Of a DNA stretch of 51,145 bases, positions 32,118-40,152 are shown piece after piece. The notes below the pieces were generated by a model. The model was given only the letters and a program-made list of their open reading frames with translations. It was not told the DNA's origin and searched no databases. Within the stretch, counting starts at the first letter, position 1. Each line of letters begins with the position of its first letter. The position numbers and the translations under genes are program-made. Origin of the DNA: an uncultured Prevotellaceae bacterium (GTDB lineage Bacteria > Bacteroidota > Bacteroidia > Bacteroidales > Bacteroidaceae); contig CACZBS010000026.1 of the NCBI GenBank assembly GCA_902779455.1, positions 1 to 51,145 of the forward strand. Direction: 5' to 3'.

Positions 32118-33614
32118 TTAGAGGGTGACTCCGTTCTTGAAGATGGCAATCTCGCGGTAGTCGTTCTCCTCGTTGCGCGCACGTTCGCCGCTGGCCACGC
32201 CGATCACCTTGTCGATGAACTCGGGCACCAGCTCCTTCATCGTACGGCCCTCGATGAGCTGGCCGGCATTGAAGTCGACCCATCCTGGCTTACGGGCGGC
32301 CAACGTGGGGTTGGTGGCAATCTTCATCGTGGGGACAAACGTGCCGAAGGGCGTGCCTCTTCCAGTGGTGAAGAGCACCAGATGGCATCCGCATGACGCT
32401 AAGGCAGTAGCGGCCACGAGGTCGTTGCCTGGTGCCGAGAGGAGGTTCAGTCCGTTGTGCTCGAGTCGGTCGCCATATTCCATGACACCACTGACAGGGG
32501 CGCGTCCGCACTTCTGAGTGCATCCGAGTGCCTTGTCCTCGAGTGTGGAGATACCGCCAGCCTTATTGCCGGGACTTGGGTTCTCGCCGACGGGCTCGCC
32601 ATGGCTGAGGAAATACTCCTTGAAGTTATTGATCATTGAGACGGTCTGCTGGAACAGTTCAGGCGTTTCGCAACGGTTCATCAGTATTGTCTCGGCGCCG
32701 AACATCTCAGGCACCTCTGTCAGCACGCTCGTGCCACCCTGTGCCACAAGCCAGTCGCTGAATTCGCCAACCAGCGGGTTGGCCGTGATGCCGCTGAAGC
32801 CGTCGCTGCCACCGCACTTCAGTCCTACGCGCAACTTGCTGACGGGCACTTCCGTGCGGCGGTCCTCACGCACCTTATTATATAGTTCGCGCAGAATCTC
32901 CATGCCAGCTTCCACCTCGTCGCCATCCACTTTCTGCGTGACGAGCAGTCGGATGCGCTCGTGGTCGTAGTCGCCCAGCGTCTCCATGAACGCATCGGGC
33001 TGGTTGTTCTCGCATCCGAGACCCAGCACGAGCACGGCCCCTGCATTGGGGTGGAGCACGATGTCGCGCAGCACCTTACGCGTGTTCTCATGGTCGCCAG
33101 AGAGTTGCGAACAGCCGTAGTTGTGGTGCCAGCAGTAGATGGCGTCGACGTCTTTGCATCCAGTCTCCTCGCGCATTCGTCTGGCCAGCCGCTCGCCAAT
33201 GCCGTTGACGCATCCGACGGTAGGCACAATCCATATCTCATTGCGCACGCCGACTTCGCCGTTCTTGCGCTCATAGCCCTTGAAGGTACGGTTCTCGAAC
33301 GGGATGTTAAGCTGTTCGCCGACAGGCTCGTATGTATATTCGAGCGTTCCCTTCAGGTTGGTCTTCAGGTTGTTCTCGTTCACCCAGTCGCCGGCTTTCA
33401 GGGCCTGGCGTGCATGACCAATGGGATAGCCGTATTTGATGATGTTCTCGCCTTCAGTGACATCGCGGATGAGGACTTTATGACCTGCAGGCGTGTCCTG
33501 GTTGATGATGACTTGCTGGCCGTCTACTTCGACGATATCGCCCTTCTTCTTGGGTTGCAGGCAGACGAACACGGTGTCGGCCGGATTGATTTTCAGAAAT
33601 GTTGCTTGTTCCAT
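32118..33614 (-). CDS. uxaA: Altronate dehydratase
   Basis: The 498-residue enzyme has an N-terminal SAF domain (about 1-95) and a large C-terminal catalytic domain with WIVPTVGCVNGIGERLA, HHNYGCSQL (Cys and His at the metal site), VLGLGCENNQ, GLKCGGSDGFSGITANP and CTQKCGRAPVSGVMEY. This is the UxaA type that converts D-altronate to 2-keto-3-deoxygluconate in galacturonate breakdown. In this window it fits with the rhamnosidase and the GH43-like enzyme as pectin utilisation, although uxaB and uxaC are not seen. It follows the LacI-type regulator by 31 bp. Confidence 0.92.
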   Translation of the reverse strand: MEQATFLKINPADTVFVCLQPKKKGDIVEVDGQQVIINQDTPAGHKVLIRDVTEGENIIKYGYPIGHARQALKAGDWVNENNLKTNLKGTLEYTYEPVGEQLNIPFENRTFKGYERKNGEVGVRNEIWIVPTVGCVNGIGERLARRMREETGCKDVDAIYCWHHNYGCSQLSGDHENTRKVLRDIVLHPNAGAVLVLGLGCENNQPDAFMETLGDYDHERIRLLVTQKVDGDEVEAGMEILRELYNKVREDRRTEVPVSKLRVGLKCGGSDGFSGITANPLVGEFSDWLVAQGGTSVLTEVPEMFGAETILMNRCETPELFQQTVSMINNFKEYFLSHGEPVGENPSPGNKAGGISTLEDKALGCTQKCGRAPVSGVMEYGDRLEHNGLNLLSAPGNDLVAATALASCGCHLVLFTTGRGTPFGTFVPTMKIATNPTLAARKPGWVDFNAGQLIEGRTMKELVPEFIDKVIGVASGERARNEENDYREIAIFKNGVTL

Positions 33615-33645
33615 GAGTAGTTATAGTGTTTGTTTTCTTATTGAT

Positions 33646-34725
33646 TCAGACGATGACCGAATGGCGATAGAACTCGATGTTCTCCTTTGTCAGCAGTTCA
33701 ATGGGCATATAGTTGACGGGCGTCACTTCCTTCTTCAGCACGATAGCCTGGAAGAGCGTCTCGATGCAGTCGTGCCCCTGCATGAACGCATGCTGGGCGA
33801 TGAGAAACGAGATGCTGCCCTGACGGACACACTCGGCATTCTTCGGCACCATGTCGTAGCCCATGATCTGGACATTGCGGCGGTTGGTGCGCAGGAGGAA
33901 CTGGCCGACGAGATGGGCCTTGGAGTTGAATGTGATGCCATGGTGGATTTGGGGATGCTCAGTGAAGAATCTCTCAAGTATCTGGTTGTATTGCTCGCGC
34001 GACTCACCCTTCGGCAGGTTCACCTCGGTAATTGTGATGTGAGGGAAGTGGTCGTGCATGTAGTGGCGGAATCCTGTCTCGCGGTTCGACTGCTGTTTTG
34101 AGCCGATGTGGCCGTCCTTGAGGTGCTTCATCAGGAATATCTCCTTTTCCCTTGAGGCGATGAGCATGAGCATGCGTGCGGCGAAGTAGCCGCTTTGGAA
34201 AGAGTCCTGGCCGTAGAATGACAAGGGCTTCAGGTCTGGCAGATAGGAGTCGAGCAGGATGAACGGTATGTCCTGTTCATGCATTTTGTCAGCGAAGGCC
34301 TGCGTCAGTTCCAGCTTGGCCGGCACGAGGATGACGCCGTCAGGCTGGGCATTGAAGCATGCCTCCGTGGCGGCAACGAACGATTCGTGGTTGAAGCGCT
34401 CATAGTGGATGAGCCGCAACGACACATGGAAGTCGCGTCGCCGCATCGTGGCCATCTGCAGCCCCTCCTCGATCTCCTCCCAGTAGGCCTCGCTCGAGTG
34501 TTCGGGCAGTATGCACACGAATGTGTAGCTCTTGTTGTAGGCCAGTGCTGAGGCGTAGGCATTGGGCTGATAGTCCATCTCCTTGAGGGCCTTTTCGACC
34601 TTCTCGCGAGCGGTCTTCGACACGTTGGGACGCTCGTGCAGTACGCGGTCGACGGTGCCTACTGACACTCCTGCCCGTTCGGCAATATCCTTGATTCTTA
34701 TTTTGTCTGATGCCATATATGCCAT
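33646..34725 (-). CDS. LacI-family transcriptional regulator
   Basis: The 359-residue protein has a helix-turn-helix at about residues 9-33 (KIRIKDIAERAGVSVGTVDRVL) and a periplasmic-binding-protein-like ligand domain (about 65-345), for example GVILVPAKLELTQ and YGQDSFQSGYFAARM. It heads the operon with uxaA and the antiporter and probably controls it in response to a uronate-related sugar. Two in-frame ATGs, 34725 and 34716, are possible; the second begins MASDKIRIKD. Confidence 0.92.
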   Translation of the reverse strand: MAYMASDKIRIKDIAERAGVSVGTVDRVLHERPNVSKTAREKVEKALKEMDYQPNAYASALAYNKSYTFVCILPEHSSEAYWEEIEEGLQMATMRRRDFHVSLRLIHYERFNHESFVAATEACFNAQPDGVILVPAKLELTQAFADKMHEQDIPFILLDSYLPDLKPLSFYGQDSFQSGYFAARMLMLIASREKEIFLMKHLKDGHIGSKQQSNRETGFRHYMHDHFPHITITEVNLPKGESREQYNQILERFFTEHPQIHHGITFNSKAHLVGQFLLRTNRRNVQIMGYDMVPKNAECVRQGSISFLIAQHAFMQGHDCIETLFQAIVLKKEVTPVNYMPIELLTKENIEFYRHSVIV

Positions 34726-34742
34726 TCTTCTTCTTTCGACTG

Positions 34743-34750
34743 CAAAGATA
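34743..34750 (-). promoter_or_regulatory. -7 box (TATCTTTG) of the uxaA operon
   Basis: TATCTTTG followed by CAGTCG on the minus strand lies 17 bp ahead of the first ATG of the LacI-type regulator. The rest of 34751-34905 shows no gene, only a short imperfect palindrome. Confidence 0.7.
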
Positions 34751-34905
34751 GCACAAATCAGGGGAATAACAAAATAAATTGTCGTTTTTTATTTCCTCAC
34801 AGCTTGCACGTAGGGCGATTGGCGCACTTGAAGAAACGGCATCATAGGACTACCCGAGAGCCTACGGGCGGGGGCATGACGTCAAAGGATGTCCTGATTC
34901 GAATC

Positions 34906-35451
34906 TTAACCTTGCTCTGATTCGGCAGCATGCAGGATGATGCTGGTGGCTCCGATTGTGAAGAGGGTGCCGTCTTCAATGACGCGACGTTCGCGAGGAG
35001 TAATCTCTGTGTTGTCGACAAACGTGCCAGTGTTGCTGTTGGCATCTCTGAGCGTATACTTCAGCTTGCCTCGTTTGTCCAAGCTGACGTTGACGACGCA
35101 ATGCAGCAAGTCGACGCTTGGGTCGACCGTCTCAATGGGAGCGTTGATAGGGTTGCCCTTCTGGTAGCGCCCGATCTGGTTGTCGCCCATCTGCAGAGGG
35201 AGCGTCTGCTTGTAGTGAAAGACGTTTTCTATGACGATGAGGCTGCCGTAGCGAGCTTCGTCAGGATTCAGCGTCTGCCCTCCGGCTTCGTTTTCTTCGC
35301 GTTGCGTCTGGCGTAGTTTGGATACGCCGATACGGATGCCAAACTGCTTTCCGCACTCAGGACATTGGAATACTAATGACTGGCCCGCTTCGTATTGGGT
35401 TTCGTCAAAAGTGATGTATTGGTCGCATTTTGGACAACGGACTCGTTTCAT
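34906..35451 (-). CDS. FHA-domain protein with N-terminal zinc ribbon
   Basis: The 181-residue protein begins with a four-Cys zinc ribbon (VRCPKC at 4-9, QCPECG at 29-34) and, after a linker, ends in an FHA domain (about 85-178): QIGRYQKGNP, LHCVVNV, RDANSNTGTFVDN and EDGTLFTIGATSIIL. FHA domains bind phosphothreonine. The partner kinase is not nearby. It lies 38 bp after the HU-SPOR gene in the same operon. Confidence 0.85.
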   Translation of the reverse strand: MKRVRCPKCDQYITFDETQYEAGQSLVFQCPECGKQFGIRIGVSKLRQTQREENEAGGQTLNPDEARYGSLIVIENVFHYKQTLPLQMGDNQIGRYQKGNPINAPIETVDPSVDLLHCVVNVSLDKRGKLKYTLRDANSNTGTFVDNTEITPRERRVIEDGTLFTIGATSIILHAAESEQG

Positions 35452-35489
35452 GAAAACGTTGATGAAAGGGGTGGGGTTGTGGAGAAAGC

Positions 35490-36422
35490 TTAATTCTTGA
35501 CTTCAAGAACCCATGCCTCGGCAAAATGACTGCTCTTCGTGCGGAGTGCGCGCAAATCGCTATATGCTTCTGCCTCAGATGCGTAGCTTCCGTAGATCAC
35601 TCGGCGCATGCTCTTCGTCTCCAGGAACTTCGTCGATTCAAAGCCTGCCTTGCGGAGCTGCTCGATGAAGGCTTCGGCATTGCTCTTTGACACCTGACTG
35701 GCAAGGACGAGGCAGAAATAGGATTGCGGCGCGGTCGGCGTTTTAGCGGCTTGGGGCGCTGACGGCTCAATCATTTTCGTCACAGAGGGAAGGGGAATGA
35801 ATGCACTTTGCTGCATCTCGACAGAGCTGTTGCTGACGGGGGTGGTCATCATGAAGAAGGCCAGAATGGCGGCGGCAGTGGCTGCCAGGTTGCGAATCCA
35901 GGCCATCTTGATGGTTATCGTGTCAGACGCAGGCGTCACTTGTTCGATCGACTCAATCTTTGCCGTCTGCATCTCCTCCGCCGGCTCTGCGCTTTCCTGC
36001 TGGGCGAGGGGCACCATCTCAAAGGAGCTGAGGCCATAGAGCTGAGGCGTCAAGATGCCAGCCTCGCAAGGTTCAAACTCCAGGTTGCCTTCGTCGTTGA
36101 CTTGCAGTACACCCAGGTCGTTCAGCTCGTAGTGTCCCTCCGTCTCCAGGTGCTGTCTCAGTTCGGCGACCTCCGTCTCAATCCTGCGCAAGGCTTCAGG
36201 ATAACTCAGGTCGTAAGCCTCTATGTATGACTGCACTAAGAGCGAATCGTTCATCTTCAGCTGAGGATTGAATCCGAGGGTGCGAAGTGGCGGAAGGAAC
36301 AGTTGGTCGCTTTCGTCGTAGCGTGCGTCAATATGATGCGCCATGAAACCGCCCAAATCGGGCACAATGACGCAGTCGTTGCTCAGCAACAATATCTCAA
36401 TATGTCTGTCTAATTCAATCAC
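35490..36422 (-). CDS. HU-CCDC81-like / SPOR membrane protein
   Basis: The 310-residue product joins an N-terminal HU-CCDC81-like region (about 1-135; LSNDCVIVPDLGGFMAHHI is characteristic), a transmembrane helix (about 176-195: IRNLAATAAAILAFFMM) and a C-terminal SPOR domain (about 234-310: FCLVLASQVSKSNAEAFIEQL, RRVIYGSYASEAEAYSDL). It would connect something on the cytoplasmic side with peptidoglycan at division sites. The start at GTG (36422) is preferred over ATG at 36458, because the -7 box TACCTTTG (36428-36435) lies between them; the resulting mRNA would be nearly leaderless. Confidence 0.75.
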   Translation of the reverse strand: MIELDRHIEILLLSNDCVIVPDLGGFMAHHIDARYDESDQLFLPPLRTLGFNPQLKMNDSLLVQSYIEAYDLSYPEALRRIETEVAELRQHLETEGHYELNDLGVLQVNDEGNLEFEPCEAGILTPQLYGLSSFEMVPLAQQESAEPAEEMQTAKIESIEQVTPASDTITIKMAWIRNLAATAAAILAFFMMTTPVSNSSVEMQQSAFIPLPSVTKMIEPSAPQAAKTPTAPQSYFCLVLASQVSKSNAEAFIEQLRKAGFESTKFLETKSMRRVIYGSYASEAEAYSDLRALRTKSSHFAEAWVLEVKN

Positions 36423-36427
36423 GTCTG

Positions 36428-36435
36428 CAAAGGTA
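36428..36435 (-). promoter_or_regulatory. -7 box (TACCTTTG) of the HU-SPOR operon, 5 bp from GTG
   Basis: TACCTTTG on the minus strand is followed by CAGAC and then the GTG used as start codon. It sets the start of the HU-SPOR gene and would give a leaderless transcript. Confidence 0.65.
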
Positions 36436-36529
36436 GCGCTTTTTTCTGATATAAGCAAACAATTTGCGGTGTTTTTTTTCGTGTGTCGTTTTTCGCTTGA
36501 TTATATTTCTCCATCTCGTTTTTTTTTCC

Positions 36530-36537
36530 TACCTTTG
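36530..36537 (+). promoter_or_regulatory. -7 box (TACCTTTG) of rmlC
   Basis: TACCTTTG followed by CAGC lies 28 bp before the rmlC ATG, and ugd and the lipoprotein gene follow on the same strand. Confidence 0.75.
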
Positions 36538-36565
36538 CAGCATTATTTAATAGATAAACGACGAA

Positions 36566-37114
36566 ATGAATTATACTGAAACTTCCATTAAAGGCGTGTA
36601 TGTCATTGAACCAAAAGTGTTTAATGATAGCCGTGGCTACTTCTTTGAATGCTTCCGCCAGGCAGAATTCGAAGCTCACGTCGGCCCGATTCGCTTCGTT
36701 CAGGAGAACGAGTCGATGTCTTCGCGTGGCGTTTTGCGTGGACTGCATTACCAGAAAGGGGCTTCTTCGCAAGCCAAGCTGGTCAGGGTGATCAAGGGCC
36801 GCGTGCTGGACGTTGCCGTCGACATACGCCGCAGTTCGCCCACGTTTGGCCAGCACGTCGCCGTGGAGTTGAGCGATGAGAACAAACTGCAGTTCTTCAT
36901 TCCTCGCGGATTCGCTCATGGATTCCTGGTGCTCAGCGATGAAGCCATCTTCACGTATAAGGTCGACAACGTCTATGCCCCTCAGGACGAAGCCTCCATC
37001 CGCTGGGACGATCCTCAGCTGCAGATAGCCTGGCCGACAGAGGGAATGGAGCTGCTGCTGAGCGATAAGGACCTGCGTGCTCCCATGATGAAAGATGCAG
37101 TTCTTTTCGACTGA
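36566..37114 (+). CDS. rmlC: dTDP-4-dehydrorhamnose 3,5-epimerase
   Basis: The 182-residue cupin has the RmlC motifs GYFFECFRQAEF, RGVLRGLHYQKG (catalytic His61), VAVDIRRSSPTFG and IPRGFAHGFLVLSD. It epimerises dTDP-4-keto-6-deoxyglucose at C3 and C5 for dTDP-L-rhamnose, a cell-surface sugar. rmlA, rmlB and rmlD are not in the window. ugd follows after 39 bp, so two nucleotide-sugar enzymes share an operon. Confidence 0.94.
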   Translation: MNYTETSIKGVYVIEPKVFNDSRGYFFECFRQAEFEAHVGPIRFVQENESMSSRGVLRGLHYQKGASSQAKLVRVIKGRVLDVAVDIRRSSPTFGQHVAVELSDENKLQFFIPRGFAHGFLVLSDEAIFTYKVDNVYAPQDEASIRWDDPQLQIAWPTEGMELLLSDKDLRAPMMKDAVLFD

Positions 37115-37153
37115 TTGTCACGATCAACTATTTATTATAAATAAGGTAAAAGC

Positions 37154-38470
37154 ATGAATATTGCAATTGTTGGAACGGGTTACGTCGGACTGGTCTCTGG
37201 CGCCTGTTTCGCTGAAACGGGTGTCAACGTGACGTGTGTCGACGTCGACGCCGCTAAGATCGAGCGCCTCAAGCAGGGAGACATCCCCATCTACGAGCCA
37301 GGGCTCGACCAGCTTGTCATGAAAAACGTCAAGGCAGGCCGACTGAACTTTACGACCGACCTGGCCTCAGTGCTCAACGACCAGGAGATCATCTTCTCCG
37401 CTGTCGGCACGCCGCCCGATGAGGACGGGTCAGCCGACCTGAAGTACGTGCTCCAGGTGGCCAGGACAATCGGACAGAACATGACGAAATATCTCGTCGT
37501 CGTCACCAAGTCGACCGTCCCTGTGGGCACAGCCCGCAAGGTGCACGACACGATAGCCGAGGAGCTGGCAAAGCGTGGCGTTGACATTCCCTTCGATGTG
37601 GCCTCTAATCCGGAGTTCCTCAAGGAGGGTAATGCCATCAAGGACTTCATGAGTCCTGACCGCGTGGTGGTGGGCGTGGACAGCGAGAAGGCCAAGAAAG
37701 CCCTGTCGCGCCTCTACAAGCCCTTCATGATGAACAACTTCCGAGTGATCTTCATGGACATCCCGTCAGCCGAGATGACCAAGTATGCCGCCAATTCCAT
37801 GTTGGCCACGCGCATCTCGTTCATGAACGACATTGCCAATCTCTGCGAGCTCGTCGGCGCCGATGTCAACATGGTGCGAGCCGGCATTGGCAGCGACACG
37901 CGCATCGGACGCAAGTTCCTCTACGCTGGCTGTGGCTACGGCGGCTCCTGCTTCCCCAAGGACGTGAAGGCCCTCATCAAGACGGCCGACCAGAACGGCT
38001 ACTCGATGCAGGTGCTCAAGGCCGTCGAGCAGGTCAATGAATATCAGAAGACCATCCTCTTCGAGAAATTGAAGAAGGCCTACAAGGGCGAGAGCCTCAA
38101 GGGCAAGACCGTGGCCATGTGGGGCCTGTCGTTCAAGCCTGAGACTGACGACATGCGCGAATCGACGGCCCTCGTCATGATCGACAAGCTCGCTGAGGCA
38201 GGCTGCACCATCCGTGCCTACGACCCTATCGCGATGGACGAGTGCAAGCGCCGCGTCGGCGACAAGGTCATCTATTGCCGCGACATGTATGACGCCGTGC
38301 TCGATGCCGATGCCCTGCTGCTACTGACGGAGTGGAAGGAGTTCCGCCTGCCGACGTGGGGTGTCATCAAGAAGGCCATGCGGCGTCCCCTGGTCATTGA
38401 CGGCCGCAACATCTTCGACACGGAAGAACTGGAAGAGTACGAATTTGAATATCACTGTATTGGAAAGTAG
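37154..38470 (+). CDS. ugd: UDP-glucose 6-dehydrogenase
   Basis: The 438-residue enzyme has the NAD-binding motif VGTGYVGLVSGACFAETG at the N-terminus, NPEFLKEGNAIKDF, and GYGGSCFPKDV with catalytic Cys266. It oxidises UDP-glucose to UDP-glucuronate for polysaccharides. All three dehydrogenase domains are present and length is normal. Confidence 0.95.
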   Translation: MNIAIVGTGYVGLVSGACFAETGVNVTCVDVDAAKIERLKQGDIPIYEPGLDQLVMKNVKAGRLNFTTDLASVLNDQEIIFSAVGTPPDEDGSADLKYVLQVARTIGQNMTKYLVVVTKSTVPVGTARKVHDTIAEELAKRGVDIPFDVASNPEFLKEGNAIKDFMSPDRVVVGVDSEKAKKALSRLYKPFMMNNFRVIFMDIPSAEMTKYAANSMLATRISFMNDIANLCELVGADVNMVRAGIGSDTRIGRKFLYAGCGYGGSCFPKDVKALIKTADQNGYSMQVLKAVEQVNEYQKTILFEKLKKAYKGESLKGKTVAMWGLSFKPETDDMRESTALVMIDKLAEAGCTIRAYDPIAMDECKRRVGDKVIYCRDMYDAVLDADALLLLTEWKEFRLPTWGVIKKAMRRPLVIDGRNIFDTEELEEYEFEYHCIGK

Positions 38471-38489
38471 CATCTCATTTACCGCCATC

Positions 38490-39290
38490 ATGCTGCGCTC
38501 TGCCGCAGTGCTCACCTGTCTGTTGACGCTTGCCTCGTGTAAGCGCCAACAGACGGATGTGGCGGATGTCAAGCAGAGAATTGAGACGGAGAGCAAGGAG
38601 GGCAAGCGCCTCCTGCAGGGCATCTGGCTGGAAAGCACCACGGAGGAGGTGTCGTTCAGGGCTGAGGGCGACACGATTTATTATGCCGACGGGGTCAGTC
38701 AGCCCACGCGTTTCCGCATCATCGGCGACTCGCTGGAGCTGGGTTCGCAGCGCTATCCCATCCTGAAGCAGAGCGAATATCAGTTCTGGTTTCAGAATCA
38801 GGGGGGCGACATCGTGAAGCTGAGGAAGAGCGAATCAGCCGACGACACGCTGGCCTTCGTGCATCGTCAGCCAGAGATCCTGTCGCTGACGGAGGTTCTC
38901 AAGACTGACTCCGTCGTCATGTATGGCGGTGAGCGCTATCACTGGTATATCGCCATCAACCCCACGAAGTATCGTGTCAAGAAGACAAGCTACAACGCGG
39001 ATGGCGTGGCGGTCGACAACATCTACTTCGACAACATCATCCACATCAGCCTCTTCCAGGGCAAGCGCCAGCTTTTCTCGCGCGACTTCAACAAGCGGAT
39101 GTATGACGCTGACGTGCCTGAAGACTTCCTGGAGCAGGCCGTGCTGGGCAACATGCAGTTCGACCACATCGACGCCAGTGGCTTCCACTTCAATGCCACG
39201 ATCTGTATCCCTGACGGTGCGAGCTGCTATCTGGTTGAGACATTGATCGACTTCAACGGTCGGATGACGATGAAGCTCTTGGAGTATTGA
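38490..39290 (+). CDS. Lipoprotein, DUF4738-like
   Basis: The 266-residue product has a lipoprotein signal MLRSAAVLTCLLTLASC (Cys17). The mature part is mainly beta, with YYADGVSQPTRFRIIGDSL (split 62-80), YHWYIAINPTKYRVK and HFNATICIPDG. It resembles the DUF4738 lipoproteins of Bacteroidales, of unknown role. The start was placed at the signal peptide; the longer upstream frame is inside ugd. Its last 38 bp overlap the convergent NudC-type gene. Confidence 0.65.
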   Translation: MLRSAAVLTCLLTLASCKRQQTDVADVKQRIETESKEGKRLLQGIWLESTTEEVSFRAEGDTIYYADGVSQPTRFRIIGDSLELGSQRYPILKQSEYQFWFQNQGGDIVKLRKSESADDTLAFVHRQPEILSLTEVLKTDSVVMYGGERYHWYIAINPTKYRVKKTSYNADGVAVDNIYFDNIIHISLFQGKRQLFSRDFNKRMYDADVPEDFLEQAVLGNMQFDHIDASGFHFNATICIPDGASCYLVETLIDFNGRMTMKLLEY

Positions 39291-40047
39291 TCCAGTCGTC
39301 GATCAGACGACGGGCAATGCTGAGCTTCTCAGGCAGCAAGGGCAGGTTGGTTCGCGTGAACCATCCTGCCTTTGTCAGTTCTTCACGCTGCAGGTGGAGC
39401 GTGCCGCTGACGTAGTCGGCAGTGAATCCCACCATGAGGCCGCTCGGATAGGGCCATGGCTGGGAGTCGAAATACTGGATGTTGGTGATTTCGAGCCCCG
39501 TCTCCTCCATCACTTCGCGTGCCACGGCCTCCTCGAGCGTCTCGCCCGTTTCGACGAATCCGGCTATCAGCCCATAGAAATCCGTGCGGAAGTTGCGGCC
39601 GTGGGCCAGCAGCACCTCGTCGTCGCCACGTCGGATCAGTACGATGATGGCGATGGCCAGCTGCGGCCACACCTCCTTCCCGCAGTTCGTGCAGCGCTTG
39701 GAAATGTCCGTATGCAGCTTCATCGGCGCGCCGCACACGCCACAGAAGCGGGTGTTATGGTCCCAGTAAATCAGTTCGAAGCACTTGCCGGCCTTTTGAT
39801 AGAGCGGCAGCGGCAGCTTGTAGTAGCTCTGTCGGAGAGGGCACATCTCAAAATCGGGATGGTCCGTGACTGGGGCATCGAGGGCGTAGGTCCTGACCTC
39901 ATGGCCGTCGAGCGGCCCGGGGTTGAGCATCTGCGTCCAGGGCTTCACCCCGGTTGGAGGCTGCTCGCCCATTGGTATCGTGTAAGTCCCATCGGCACAG
40001 CGTTTTAGGAGCAGTGCCTCCTTACAAAAAGCAAAGTAGTATGTCAT
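39253..40047 (-). CDS. nudC: NAD+ diphosphatase (NudC-type Nudix hydrolase)
   Basis: The 264-residue protein has a four-Cys zinc ribbon (CGVCGAP, CTNCG; about 107-127), a Nudix box GFVETGETLEEAVAREVMEETG (split across the segment near 165-190) and the NudC signature SQPWPYPSG shortly after it. It hydrolyses NAD(H), and NudC is also known to remove NAD caps from RNA. The start is ATG at 40047; a TTG three codons upstream is less likely. Four 22-bp repeats lie directly upstream. Its 3' end overlaps the convergent lipoprotein gene by 38 bp. Confidence 0.92.
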   Translation of the reverse strand: MTYYFAFCKEALLLKRCADGTYTIPMGEQPPTGVKPWTQMLNPGPLDGHEVRTYALDAPVTDHPDFEMCPLRQSYYKLPLPLYQKAGKCFELIYWDHNTRFCGVCGAPMKLHTDISKRCTNCGKEVWPQLAIAIIVLIRRGDDEVLLAHGRNFRTDFYGLIAGFVETGETLEEAVAREVMEETGLEITNIQYFDSQPWPYPSGLMVGFTADYVSGTLHLQREELTKAGWFTRTNLPLLPEKLSIARRLIDDWINTPRASSSSDR

Positions 40048-40055
40048 GTTTGTCA

Positions 40056-40143
40056 AAACGGTCCTTTGAATGTGACGAAGCGGTCCTTTAAGACCAGAGA
40101 AACGGTCCTTTGAACACGGAGAAGCGGTCCTTTGATTTCGCCC
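40056..40143. repeat. Array of four 22-bp repeats upstream of nudC
   Basis: Units start at 40056, 40078, 40100 and 40122. Each begins AARCGGTCCTTT with A or G at the third position, followed by about ten less conserved bases. The array fills the 105-bp gap between the 5'-nucleotidase stop codon and the nudC start, so it should be in the nudC leader or promoter region. The motif resembles the array at 8142-8229. Confidence 0.9.
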
Positions 40144-40152
40144 ATGCGATGC

